Source: Bacteroidales bacterium GP4 (GTDB taxonomy: Bacteria; Bacteroidota; Bacteroidia; Bacteroidales; Muribaculaceae). Taken from it: DNA of 7,788 nt. A model generated the notes under the pieces. That model saw nothing but the letters and a program-made list of their open reading frames with translations. It was not told where the DNA came from and ran no database searches. This document shows, piece by piece, positions 1-7,700 of this stretch. The translations under genes were made by a program, and so were the position numbers. The stretch is from positions 1-7,788 of the forward strand of contig DAAL01000067.1 of assembly GCA_001701065.1 (NCBI GenBank), read 5' to 3'. Position 1 is the first letter of the stretch. Every line of letters starts with the position of its first letter.

Positions 1-1014
1 GCCGTTTACCACCAGTTGCCCGGGCGCGCTTGCCGCCGGAATGATGATTCCTCCGGGGCACATGCAGAACGAGTAGACGGCTCTTCCGTCCACACGGGTG
101 AGCATGGAGTATTCAGCCGGGGGCAGATACTTGCCTCGTCCCTGCGGCGAATGGTACTGAATGGAATCCACAAGGCGTTGTGGATGCTCCAGGCGCACTC
201 CCACGGCTATCCCTTTCGCTTCAAGAGCTATGCCCTTGTCGTGGAGCAGATGGTAAACATCGCGCGCCGAGTGTCCGGTGGCGAGAATCACGGGTCCTTC
301 CCATGTGCGGGTGTCATCGGTTATCACTCCTGTCACAGTTCCGTCCTTTACCATAAGGTCGGTCATTCTTGTGCCGAAATGCACCTCGCCTCCGTTGCGG
401 ATGATGGTTTCGCGCATTGCTTTTATGACCGCCGGAAGTCGGTCGGATCCTATGTGGGGATGTGCGTCGACAAGGATGTTGCCGTTGGCTCCGTGCTGAT
501 GGAATATTTTGAGAATCTTTTCCACTGATCCTCTTTTCTTGCTGCGGGTGTAAAGTTTTCCGTCGGAATAAGCTCCTGCGCCCCCTTCGCCGAAGCAGTA
601 GTTGGAGTCAGGATTCACTACGCCTTCACGGGCTATCGCCGCCATGTCCTTGCGGCGGCTGTCCACGTCCTTTCCGCGTTCAAGCACCACCGGCTTTATG
701 CCAAGCTCAATCAGGTGAAGCGCGGCAAACAGTCCGGCAGGACCGGCTCCCACAACTATAGCCTGTTTCCCTGTTGTCACGGGAGAGTATCGCACAGGCA
801 CAAAGGCATCCTCTTCCGGCGACTGACCGGAATAAATGCGCAGGGTGATGTTGACCATGACATTGCGCTGCCGGGCATCGATGGAGCGTTTGATGATGCG
901 CGCTCCTGTCACTGACTTGCTGTCGAGTCTTTCCTGACGCGCCCCGAACTGAGTGAGCAGGTCGAGGTCAGCGCTTTCTTTGGGTGTCACACGTAGGTTT
1001 ATGTCGGTAATCAT
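1..1014 (-). CDS. FAD-dependent dehydrogenase, COG2509-like (partial, 3' end beyond window)
   Basis: Starts at the ATG at 1014-1012 and stays open for 338 codons to the left edge, so the C-terminal part is missing; relatives are, from memory, about 520-540 residues. An N-terminal extension (about residues 1-80) of the kind seen in this family precedes a Rossmann FAD-binding site: GAGPAG at 89-94, with the acidic residue closing the second strand at E112 (VVLERG). Further conserved blocks are FGEGGAGAYSDGKL at 141-154, ATGHSARD at 245-252 and a CMCPGG segment at 317-322. These fit the uncharacterised FAD-dependent dehydrogenase family COG2509, probably a cytosolic flavoprotein oxidoreductase with unknown substrate. 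Its ATG overlaps the TGA of the upstream MATE gene (ATGA), which suggests co-transcription and coupled translation. No promoter of its own is visible. The family call is firm; the reaction is unknown. Confidence 0.88.
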   Translation of the reverse strand, partial: MITDINLRVTPKESADLDLLTQFGARQERLDSKSVTGARIIKRSIDARQRNVMVNITLRIYSGQSPEEDAFVPVRYSPVTTGKQAIVVGAGPAGLFAALHLIELGIKPVVLERGKDVDSRRKDMAAIAREGVVNPDSNYCFGEGGAGAYSDGKLYTRSKKRGSVEKILKIFHQHGANGNILVDAHPHIGSDRLPAVIKAMRETIIRNGGEVHFGTRMTDLMVKDGTVTGVITDDTRTWEGPVILATGHSARDVYHLLHDKGIALEAKGIAVGVRLEHPQRLVDSIQYHSPQGRGKYLPPAEYSMLTRVDGRAVYSFCMCPGGIIIPAASAPGQLVVNG

Positions 1015-2417
1015 TTTTTTACTTGGGCTTGAACGGGGTTACTGATTGGGGTTAACGAGGAGAAATGCTTGTTGAGGCGATGCATGACTATGATGAGCGT
1101 CACTATAGCTACAAAGAACGCTATGAGGTCAGAGCCGCACATGCTTGCCCACACACCGTCCACGCCGTAGATTTTAGGCAGGATGATGAGGAACGGAAGC
1201 AGAAACAGCAATTGGCGCGTCAATGACAGGAATATGGAGAGTTTGGGTTTCCCTATGGACTGGAAGAAGTTCTGAATCACTATCTGGCATCCCACCACGG
1301 GGTAGAAAAGGAAAAAGATGCGGAAGCCGTGCTTGGCTATCTCTATAAGGTGTTCATCGGTGGTGAACATGCGGGATATCGTGGCAGGGAATGACTCTGT
1401 GACGATAAATCCGAAAGTGGTGATGCCCACTCCCAGCCATATGCCTTTATATAAGGTGGCTTTCACTCGGTGCCACTGACCGGCTCCGAAGTTGTAGCCA
1501 AGGATGGGCTGCATACCCTGGGTGACACCAAACACTATCATCACAAATACCATGGTAGTGCGGTTAAGGATGCCGTAGGCTCCCACGGCGAGGTTGCCGT
1601 TGCTGCCGGCGGTGTCGAGCAACGCCTTGTTGATGAACACCACCACAAGGCAGGCGCACAGGTTCATGAGGAACGGGGATAGCCCGATGGCGTAGATTCG
1701 CCTTATTATAGAAGGTGTGAACAACCGGTTGTGCCGCTCGAAGTGGACGTAGCTGCTCTTGGACATAAAGTGATAAAGTACCCATATAAACGCGACAAAC
1801 TGACCGCATATGGTGGCTATCGCCGCGCCCTGAATGCCCCATTTGAGCTTAAAGATGAATATAGGCGCAAGCACGAGATTGGCGGCGACTGACAGCAGAG
1901 CCGAAATCATGGCTTTCTTGGGGTAGCCGGTTGCTCGCATGAGGTTGTTAAGCCCTATGAACACATAGGAAATGGGAGTTCCTATAAGGATTACCCTCAT
2001 AAATTCACGCGCGTAGGTGATGGTTTCGTCAGTAGCTCCGAAGAAATAAAGTATCTCGTCGAGGAATATCAGCGTGAGTCCTCCGAACACCACCGAGTGG
2101 ATAAGGCAGAACACAAGCACATTGTTTACAGTGTCAGTGGCTCTTGACAGGTTCTTCTGTCCCATGAAGATGGAACTGATGGTTGCGCCGCCCACCGCAA
2201 TCAGCGTACAGAATCCTATCACAAGGTTCATGAGCGGGAAGGTGATGGCGAGTCCGGCTATAGCCATCGGGCCCACACCCTGTCCTATGAAAATGCTGTC
2301 GATGATGTTGTATAGTGACGTAGCCACGCTCGCTATGATAGCCGGGACTGAATACTGGACCAGTAACTTGTTGATAGAAAGAGTCCCTAACGTGGTTGGA
2401 TTACTTTGTTGTGCCAT
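1011..2417 (-). CDS. MATE family efflux transporter, MepA-like
   Basis: A 468-residue, strongly hydrophobic polytopic protein of typical MATE length (usually 440-470 residues, 12 membrane helices). The family exports cationic drugs or metabolites across the inner membrane using a Na+ or H+ gradient. Visible family features are the first-helix segment around P25 with YNIIDSIFIGQGVG (36-49), GGATISSIFMGQKN (76-89), NNLMRATGYPKKAMIS (157-172) and the second-half motif QGMQPILGYNFGAG (300-313). The two-fold repeat is apparent: residues about 15-215 and 235-450 each look like one MatE bundle. The start at 2417 places the first helix near residues 20-40 and sits 20 bp after a good -7 element. The 3' end overlaps the FAD dehydrogenase start by 4 bp. 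The substrate cannot be told from sequence, so the MepA label means subfamily resemblance only. Confidence 0.93.
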   Translation of the reverse strand: MAQQSNPTTLGTLSINKLLVQYSVPAIIASVATSLYNIIDSIFIGQGVGPMAIAGLAITFPLMNLVIGFCTLIAVGGATISSIFMGQKNLSRATDTVNNVLVFCLIHSVVFGGLTLIFLDEILYFFGATDETITYAREFMRVILIGTPISYVFIGLNNLMRATGYPKKAMISALLSVAANLVLAPIFIFKLKWGIQGAAIATICGQFVAFIWVLYHFMSKSSYVHFERHNRLFTPSIIRRIYAIGLSPFLMNLCACLVVVFINKALLDTAGSNGNLAVGAYGILNRTTMVFVMIVFGVTQGMQPILGYNFGAGQWHRVKATLYKGIWLGVGITTFGFIVTESFPATISRMFTTDEHLIEIAKHGFRIFFLFYPVVGCQIVIQNFFQSIGKPKLSIFLSLTRQLLFLLPFLIILPKIYGVDGVWASMCGSDLIAFFVAIVTLIIVMHRLNKHFSSLTPISNPVQAQVKK

Positions 2418-2437
2418 AATCTATAGGATATATTCTA

Positions 2438-2445
2438 CAAAATTA
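2438..2445 (-). promoter_or_regulatory. Putative -7 element for the MATE/dehydrogenase operon
   Basis: Read on the minus strand this is TAATTTTG, an exact match to the Bacteroidota primary-sigma -7 consensus TAnnTTTG. It ends 20 bp before the MATE ATG, so a leader of about 12-15 nt is expected. No convincing TTTG -33 box is visible at the expected distance, but that box is often weak in this phylum. Confidence 0.55.
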
Positions 2446-2480
2446 ACATTTTTAAGAATGTGAATGCTCGTTTAAAGTGT

Positions 2481-2488
2481 TATTTTTG
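2481..2488 (+). promoter_or_regulatory. Putative -7 element for the HAD phosphatase gene
   Basis: TATTTTTG matches TAnnTTTG exactly and ends 25 bp before the ATG at 2514. It faces away from the MATE promoter within the same 96-bp intergenic region. No clear -33 TTTG box is seen. The element runs into a dyad at 2485-2506 that would sit over the transcription start. Confidence 0.5.
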
Positions 2489-2506
2489 CTGAAAAATTTC
2501 AGTAAA
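2485..2506. repeat. Imperfect inverted repeat at the predicted HAD transcription start
   Basis: The core is CTGAAA-AA-TTTCAG (2489-2502), with perfect 6-bp arms. Including the flanks, TTTG and TAAA extend it to 10-bp arms with a single G/T mismatch (2488/2503). It lies between the -7 element and the start codon, centred about 7-8 nt after the -7 box. It could be an operator for a dimeric regulator, or chance in AT-rich DNA. Confidence 0.35.
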
Positions 2507-2513
2507 TAGAATT

Positions 2514-3164
2514 ATGAGAGAGTTTGGAGCTTTATTCGACCTGGATGGAGTATTGATTGACAGTGAGCGCATTTACACCCGTTTCTACTCGGAACTGGGG
2601 AGCCTTTACGGGCTTGAGGAGGACTTTGCCCTTAAGATAAAGGGGAGCACCATCGAGAAGATTCTGTCCACCTATTTTCCCGCTCCCGAGGATTCCGCCG
2701 ATGCGTTGAAACGCCTTAACGAGTTTGAAGCCAATATGGAATATCCCATCTGCGATGGCGTGATAGAGCTTCTTGAGGAACTGCGCGGCACCGGTATTCC
2801 GGCTGTGATAGTCACCAGCAGCAGCGAAAACAAGATGCAGCGGCTTTACTCGCAGCATCCTCACCTTGCCGGCTATTTCGACGCTATCATCACGGGGTCC
2901 GATGTCAGCCGTTCCAAGCCTGACCCCGAAGGGTATCTTCTTGCCGCGTCCCGCATAAATCGCCGTCCCGAGAACTGTTTTGTGTTTGAGGACTCATTGT
3001 CGGGGCTTCAAGCCGGGATGTCATCAGGTGCCGTGGTGGTGGGGCTTACCACGACTCTTCCCGAGGAGAGGCTTAAAGGAAAAGCCCACCTCCTGATTGA
3101 CAGTCTGGCGGGCTTTGGTGTCGAGCGTATGATTGAGCTTTACGAAAGCGTCAACAAGCTTTGA
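2514..3164 (+). CDS. HAD-superfamily hydrolase, subfamily IA (beta-phosphoglucomutase-like)
   Basis: A 216-residue cytosolic protein with all four HAD motifs. Motif I is FDLDGVLID, with nucleophile D9 and general acid/base D11; motif II is VTSS at 100-103; motif III is K135 within SRSKPDP; motif IV is E159-D160 in FEDS. A helical cap lies at about residues 17-85, and the C-terminal segment (161-178) resembles the SLSGLQAGMSSGAVVVG stretch of the beta-phosphoglucomutase/phosphatase branch. The length is normal for single-domain sugar-phosphate or 2-phosphoglycolate-type phosphatases and phosphomutases. The substrate cannot be inferred: D11 and the cap fit either a phosphatase or a mutase. It begins with ATG after a short leader from its own promoter. 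Its 3' end overlaps the convergent nadC by 14 bp, which says nothing about a shared function. Confidence 0.92.
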   Translation: MREFGALFDLDGVLIDSERIYTRFYSELGSLYGLEEDFALKIKGSTIEKILSTYFPAPEDSADALKRLNEFEANMEYPICDGVIELLEELRGTGIPAVIVTSSSENKMQRLYSQHPHLAGYFDAIITGSDVSRSKPDPEGYLLAASRINRRPENCFVFEDSLSGLQAGMSSGAVVVGLTTTLPEERLKGKAHLLIDSLAGFGVERMIELYESVNKL

Positions 3165-3996
3165 AACTCATGTCGAGGCCTTTGACCGAGTGGGTCAAGG
3201 CTCCCACCGATATGAAGTTCACTCCGCACTCGGCGTAGTCACGCAGGGTATCGTAAGTGATGCCTCCCGATGATTCTATCTCGCAGGCTCCGTTTATCTG
3301 CTTCACTGCTTCGCGTGTGCGTTCCGGGGTGAAGTTGTCGAGCATTATGCGGTCAGCTCCTTCTTCGAGGGCTTGCGCTATCTCGTCGGAGTTTCTCACC
3401 TCTATCTCTATTTTGAGGTCCTTGTTGTGCTCCTTCAGGTATTTTTTCGCCGCCTGGAGTGCTTCTTTTATTCCGCCTGCGAAGTCCACATGATTGTCCT
3501 TTATCAGAATCATGTCAAACAGTCCTATGCGGTGATTCATTCCGCCGCCTATGCGCACTGCCTCTTTTTCGAGCATACGCATTCCGGGAGTGGTCTTGCG
3601 GGTGTCGAGCACCTTTGTCTTAAGTCCTTTCAGGCGTTCTTGATAGCGTGCGGTGGTGGTGGCTATACCGCTCATGCGCTGCATGATGTTGAGCATGATG
3701 CGCTCGGTCTGGAGCAGTGAGCGTACTTTTCCTTTTACTTCAAAAGCTATGTCGCCCGGTTTCACATGTGCTCCGTCCTCGATGAACACTGTCATTTCAA
3801 GCGAGGGATCGAATTTGTCGAACACTTTACGTGCTATTTCCACTCCGGCAAGTATTCCTTCTTCCTTTACTATAAGGTGTTGCTTGCCTTCTTCGTCGGC
3901 AGGAATTGTGCTGAGTGTAGTGTGGTCGCCGTCGCCCACATCCTCGGCAAACGCCAAGGTCAAAAGCTCGTCTATAAGTTGGTCTTTTGTTTCCAT
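3151..3996 (-). CDS. nadC: Nicotinate-nucleotide pyrophosphorylase (carboxylating), quinolinate phosphoribosyltransferase
   Basis: Catalyses quinolinate + PRPP to nicotinate mononucleotide, CO2 and pyrophosphate, the entry to the common branch of de novo NAD synthesis (EC 2.4.2.19). At 281 residues it has the family's normal length. Diagnostic blocks run in order: MLNIMQRMSGIATTTA (101-116), the PRPP/quinolinate-binding DTRKTTPGMR (131-140; R133, K134), GGGMNHR (150-156), LIKDNH (164-169), IEIEVRN (196-202; E199), IMLDNF (217-222; D220) and ESSGGI (241-246), then NFISVGALTHS near the end. All expected active-site residues appear present. The ATG at 3996 starts a standard N-terminus. It is divergent from ruvA, with an outward -7 element 34 bp upstream, and convergent with the HAD gene. 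nadA and nadB are not in this window, so the gene appears to stand alone here. Confidence 0.97.
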   Translation of the reverse strand: METKDQLIDELLTLAFAEDVGDGDHTTLSTIPADEEGKQHLIVKEEGILAGVEIARKVFDKFDPSLEMTVFIEDGAHVKPGDIAFEVKGKVRSLLQTERIMLNIMQRMSGIATTTARYQERLKGLKTKVLDTRKTTPGMRMLEKEAVRIGGGMNHRIGLFDMILIKDNHVDFAGGIKEALQAAKKYLKEHNKDLKIEIEVRNSDEIAQALEEGADRIMLDNFTPERTREAVKQINGACEIESSGGITYDTLRDYAECGVNFISVGALTHSVKGLDMSFKAC

Positions 3997-4030
3997 GAGA
4001 CTCTTGTTTAAATCAGTTCTAATATTGTCG

Positions 4031-4038
4031 CAAAGTTA
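4031..4038 (-). promoter_or_regulatory. Putative -7 element for nadC
   Basis: The minus strand reads TAACTTTG, an exact TAnnTTTG match ending 34 bp before the nadC ATG. It lies in the left arm of the inverted repeat shared with the ruvA promoter. No clear -33 box is visible; its -33 position would fall on the opposite promoter's -7 element. Confidence 0.6.
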
Positions 4039-4060
4039 CGCAAAAATCCTCTTTTTTATG

Positions 4061-4068
4061 TAACTTTG
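4061..4068 (+). promoter_or_regulatory. Putative -7 element for ruvA (and possibly sprA)
   Basis: TAACTTTG matches TAnnTTTG exactly and ends 17 bp before the ruvA ATG, predicting a leader of about 10 nt. It may also drive sprA, since I find no comparable element in the 54-bp ruvA-sprA gap. Confidence 0.6.
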
Positions 4069-4085
4069 CATCAAAATTCGTTACA

Positions 4086-4667
4086 ATGATTGAATATATA
4101 AAGGGAGAATTGACCGGACTAACGCCTACTGACGCAATAGTGGAAACAGCCGGGATAGGGTATATAGCAAGTATATCCCTTTCCACTTATACCGCCTTGG
4201 AGGGTCAGCGGCAGGTGAAGCTGCTTATCCACGAGGTGATAAGGGAGGACACTCATGCGCTGTACGGGTTCAGTGATGAGCGTGAACGCGAATTGTTCAG
4301 GCTTCTCATAGGGGTGTCGGGCGTAGGAGCCAACACCGCCCGGGTGATTTTGTCGTCGATTTCTCCGGCTGACCTTGAACAGGTGATAATGCAAGGCGAC
4401 TATGGAAAGCTTAAAAATGTGAAAGGAATAGGGGTAAAAACGGCACAAAGAATCATTGTGGACCTTAAAGATAAAATAAAAGTCACTGAAGAAACGTTAA
4501 CTATTCAGCCGTCATTCAGTTCGGAGGCTTACGAGGAGGCTTTGGCTGCGTTGCTCATGCTTGGATTCGCGCGTCCACAGTCCCAGAAAGTCCTTAAAAA
4601 GCTGTTCGATAAGGACCCTGCACTAAAAGTGGAAAGGGCTGTGAAGCAGGCACTTGCCATGCTTTGA
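4086..4667 (+). CDS. ruvA: Holliday junction branch migration complex subunit RuvA
   Basis: RuvA tetramers bind the four-way junction and load the RuvB helicase, and RuvC then resolves the junction. The 193 residues match the family length (about 190-205). Domain I, an OB-fold, covers residues 1-62 and opens with the typical MIEYIKGEL, with HALYGF at 57-62. Domain II carries two helix-hairpin-helix motifs: VSGVGANTAR (77-86) and VKGIGVKTAQR (112-122), followed by IIVDLKDK. A linker around 132-145 leads to domain III (146-193, EAYEEALAALLMLGF...), which contacts RuvB. The ATG at 4086 gives the canonical N-terminus. ruvB and ruvC are not adjacent here. sprA follows after 54 bp in the same direction; from memory this ruvA-sprA neighbourhood recurs in Bacteroidota, which supports both calls. 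Confidence 0.97.
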   Translation: MIEYIKGELTGLTPTDAIVETAGIGYIASISLSTYTALEGQRQVKLLIHEVIREDTHALYGFSDERERELFRLLIGVSGVGANTARVILSSISPADLEQVIMQGDYGKLKNVKGIGVKTAQRIIVDLKDKIKVTEETLTIQPSFSSEAYEEALAALLMLGFARPQSQKVLKKLFDKDPALKVERAVKQALAML

Positions 4668-4721
4668 TACCTCAATCGTTCCTGACTGCATGGCGGAGAG
4701 TGGAATAGAATCCGCTGTGCA

Positions 4722-7700
4722 ATGGGTAAGAAATGTAATATAATAATATATAAAAGGTTTATTGTCAAACTGTTGTGCCTCATGTGCGGCATAATGGCTG
4801 GCATAGATGCTTTTGCTCAATCCTCAGCCCCCGCAGCGCAGGATTCCATACCGCTGAAATATCCGGTTGCGCCCACTTATCCGCCTGACTATGAATCGCT
4901 TGCCAAGCAGGAATTTGCCGCTGACCTTGCCACGCCGTCCAATGTTCGCACCGAGGCTCAGTATGACGCAGCAACAGGATGCTACATAATCCGCACCATG
5001 ATAGGGGATTATGAAATTTCAACCCCCTTCATCCTCACAGCCGAGCAGTACAACAACATGGAGCTGCGCAAGTCCATGTACAAGTATTTCAACCGGCGCA
5101 ATTCCGAACTTGCCGGCGGCGCAAAGGACAAGGAGCCGTTCAATGTGCTCGACATGAATTTTGCCCTTGGTCCGCTGGAGAAGATTTTCGGTCCCGGCGG
5201 CGTGCAACTGCGCACACAAGGCTCAGTGCAGGTGTCGACCGGCATAAAAAGCAATAAGTCGGACAATCCGGCATTGTCCCTGTCGGCACGGCGCAAAACC
5301 TATTTCGATTTTGACCAGAAGATACAGGCTACGGTGAACGCATCGGTGGGTAACCGCATGAAATTCAACATGTCCTACAACACTGACGCTACTTTCGACT
5401 TTGACTCCAAAAATATCAAACTGCAGTATCAGGGCGAAGAGGACGACATTGTGAAGAGCATCGAGGCTGGTAACGTGAGCATGACCACCGGGTCGTCGCT
5501 GATACGCGGCGGTACGGCGTTGTTCGGTATTAAGTCGCAGCTGCAGTTCGGAAAACTCACCGCTACCACGCTTATCTCACAGCAGAACAGCGAGTCACAG
5601 ACGGTGAGCACCAAGGGCGGCGTGCAGACCACCAAATTTTCCATCAATGCCGATGAGTATGACCAGAACCGGCACTTTTTCCTCAGCCATTTCTTCCGTG
5701 ACAATTACGACACTTTCGCTTCACGGCTTCCCTATGTGAGTTCAGGAGTGAAAATCACCCGTATAGAGGTGTGGGTGACTAACAAGAGCGGCAATTACAA
5801 TCAGTCGCGTAACCTCGTGTCGTTCATGGATATAGGCGAGAACCGAGTGCTTGCCGATGACTATTGGACACCCAATGCGTCGCTCCAAGTGCCGGCTAAT
5901 AACTCCAACAACCTTATATCGGTGCTTAAGAACGAATATCCCGGTGCCCGGTACATCAACTCCGTAACTCAGGTGCTACAGCCATTGCAGGCTTACGGCG
6001 TGGAGGGCGGTATCGACTATGAAAAGGTCGAGAGCGCAAGACTACTTTCGTCATCGGAATATACGCTTAATTCCACCCTCGGTTACATCTCTCTGCGTTC
6101 GGCGTTGAATGCCGACGAAGTGCTGTCAGTGGCTTACGAGTACACTTATCAGGGACAGGTGTACCAGGTGGGGGAATTTTCATCGGATATCACTTCGTCC
6201 GACCAGTCGCTTTACGTGAAGATGCTTAAAGGCACCACAGTGTCGCCTCATTTCCCGGTGTGGAAGCTCATGATGAAAAATGTGTATTCGCTCGGTGCCT
6301 ACCAGGTGAACAAATCGAATTTCCGCCTGAATATAAAGTATTTGAGCGACACCACCGGCACTATGATTAATTTCCTTCCCGTGCCGGGGCTGACTGAAAT
6401 GCCGCTTCTTCAGGTTATGAACCTTGACCGCATCGACTCCAACGAGGAGTCCAATCCCGATGGATTTTTCGACTTCATAGAGGGTTACACAATCCAGCCG
6501 TCGCAGGGAAAAGTGATATTTCCGGTGGTGGAACCGTTTGGCAGCCATCTTGCCAAGAAAATCAATAATCCGGCGATTGCCGAGAAGTACGTGTACCAGG
6601 AACTGTACGACTCCACGATTGTGGTGGCGCGGCAGTTTGCCGACAAGAACAAATTCATCCTCACCGGGGAGTATCAGGCTTCGAGCGGTTCGCAGATTCG
6701 TCTTAACGCCATGAATGTGCCGCGGGGTTCGGTGGTGGTCATGGCTGGTGGCGTGCGGCTCAACGAGAACAGCGACTACACCGTGGACTATGCCATGGGT
6801 ATAGTCACCATCACCAACCAGAGCATCATCGACTCCGGCCAGAGCATATCGGTGACTCTCGAAAACCAGTCGCTCTTCAGCACCCAGCGCAAGACCCTCC
6901 TCGGCCTTGACCTCAACTACCGTCTCAACAGCAAGCTCAATTTCGGGGCCACCATGCTCCATTACTCCGAAAAAGCCCTCACCGAGAAGGTTAATATCGG
7001 CAATGAGACCGTCAACAATACCATGCTGGGGCTTAATCTCGCCTACAACTCGGAGCTGCCCTGGCTCAACACGCTTCTCAACAAGATACCGACCGTCAAC
7101 GCGGTAGCCCCATCACGCATCAGTGTGGTGGGCGAAGTGGCCCGCCTGATGCCCGCCTCACAGAAGACAGGGTCAGACAAAGGGAGCTCGTTTATAGACG
7201 ATTTCGAGTCGAGCCAGACCGGCATAGACCTGCGCTCACCCTACTCATGGTTTCTTGCCTCCACCCCCTACGAGAGCGGCCCCGGGGCACTATTCCCTGA
7301 AGCGGCACTATCTGACAATCCCGACTACGGCAAGAACCGCGCGCTGCTCAACTGGTATACCATCGACCGACTCTTCACACAGCGCAATTCGTCTCTCTGC
7401 CCCGGATATATACGCAGCGACCTCAAGCAGCTGTCTAACCCCTATGTGCGCGAAGTCACCTCACGCGAGATTTTCCCCGACCGACAGCTCACCTACGGCG
7501 AGTCATCAACCATCCAGACCCTCAACCTCTCATTCTATCCCGAGGAGCGAGGCCCCTACAATGTGGATGCGACCGACATCACCGACCAGGGTCTGCTGCT
7601 CAACCCCGAGAAGCGGTGGGGAGGCATAATGCGACGGCTCGACAACACCAATTTCGAGCAGAGCAACATCGAGTATATCCAGTTCTGGCTCATGAGCCCC

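Larger units (their letters stand above)
4030..4069. repeat. Perfect 10-bp inverted repeat spanning the nadC/ruvA divergent promoters
   Basis: GCAAAGTTAC (4030-4039) and GTAACTTTGC (4060-4069) are exact reverse complements separated by 20 bp. Each arm contains one outward-facing TAACTTTG -7 element, so the repeat is explained at least partly by two identical promoter elements in opposite orientation. The match extends beyond the 8-bp consensus by one base on each side of each element. Confidence 0.8.

Noticed and set aside
16..528. 170-codon open frame on the plus strand
   Set aside because: It is antisense to the FAD dehydrogenase, whose frame carries clear conserved motifs over the same bases.
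2074..2463. 129-codon plus-strand frame reaching into the MATE/HAD intergenic region
   Set aside because: Most of it is antisense to the MATE N-terminus, and its end crosses the predicted promoter region. No family resemblance.
3080..3116. Inverted repeat AAAGCCC...GGGCTTT as a possible terminator
   Set aside because: It lies inside the HAD coding sequence, has a 22-nt loop and is not followed by a T-run, so it is probably incidental.
3653..4063. 136-codon plus-strand frame across the nadC start
   Set aside because: It is antisense to nadC and runs through the divergent promoters. Its Ser-rich composition fits a shadow frame.
4740..4800. Possible lipoprotein signal in SprA (cysteines in the hydrophobic segment)
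   Set aside because: The residues before C19 and C22 (KLLC, CLMC) do not form a good lipobox, while AFA/Q further on is a good signal peptidase I site, as expected for an outer-membrane barrel.
6180..6962. 260-codon open frame on the minus strand
   Set aside because: It is wholly antisense to conserved sprA sequence, rich in His and Val as expected from the reverse complement of this codon usage, and resembles no family I know.
7255..7629. 124-codon plus-strand frame rich in Ser, Thr, Pro and Arg
   Set aside because: It overlaps sprA out of frame, and the SprA frame there encodes conserved blocks (WYTIDRLF and flanks). The composition is typical of a shifted frame in C-rich DNA.
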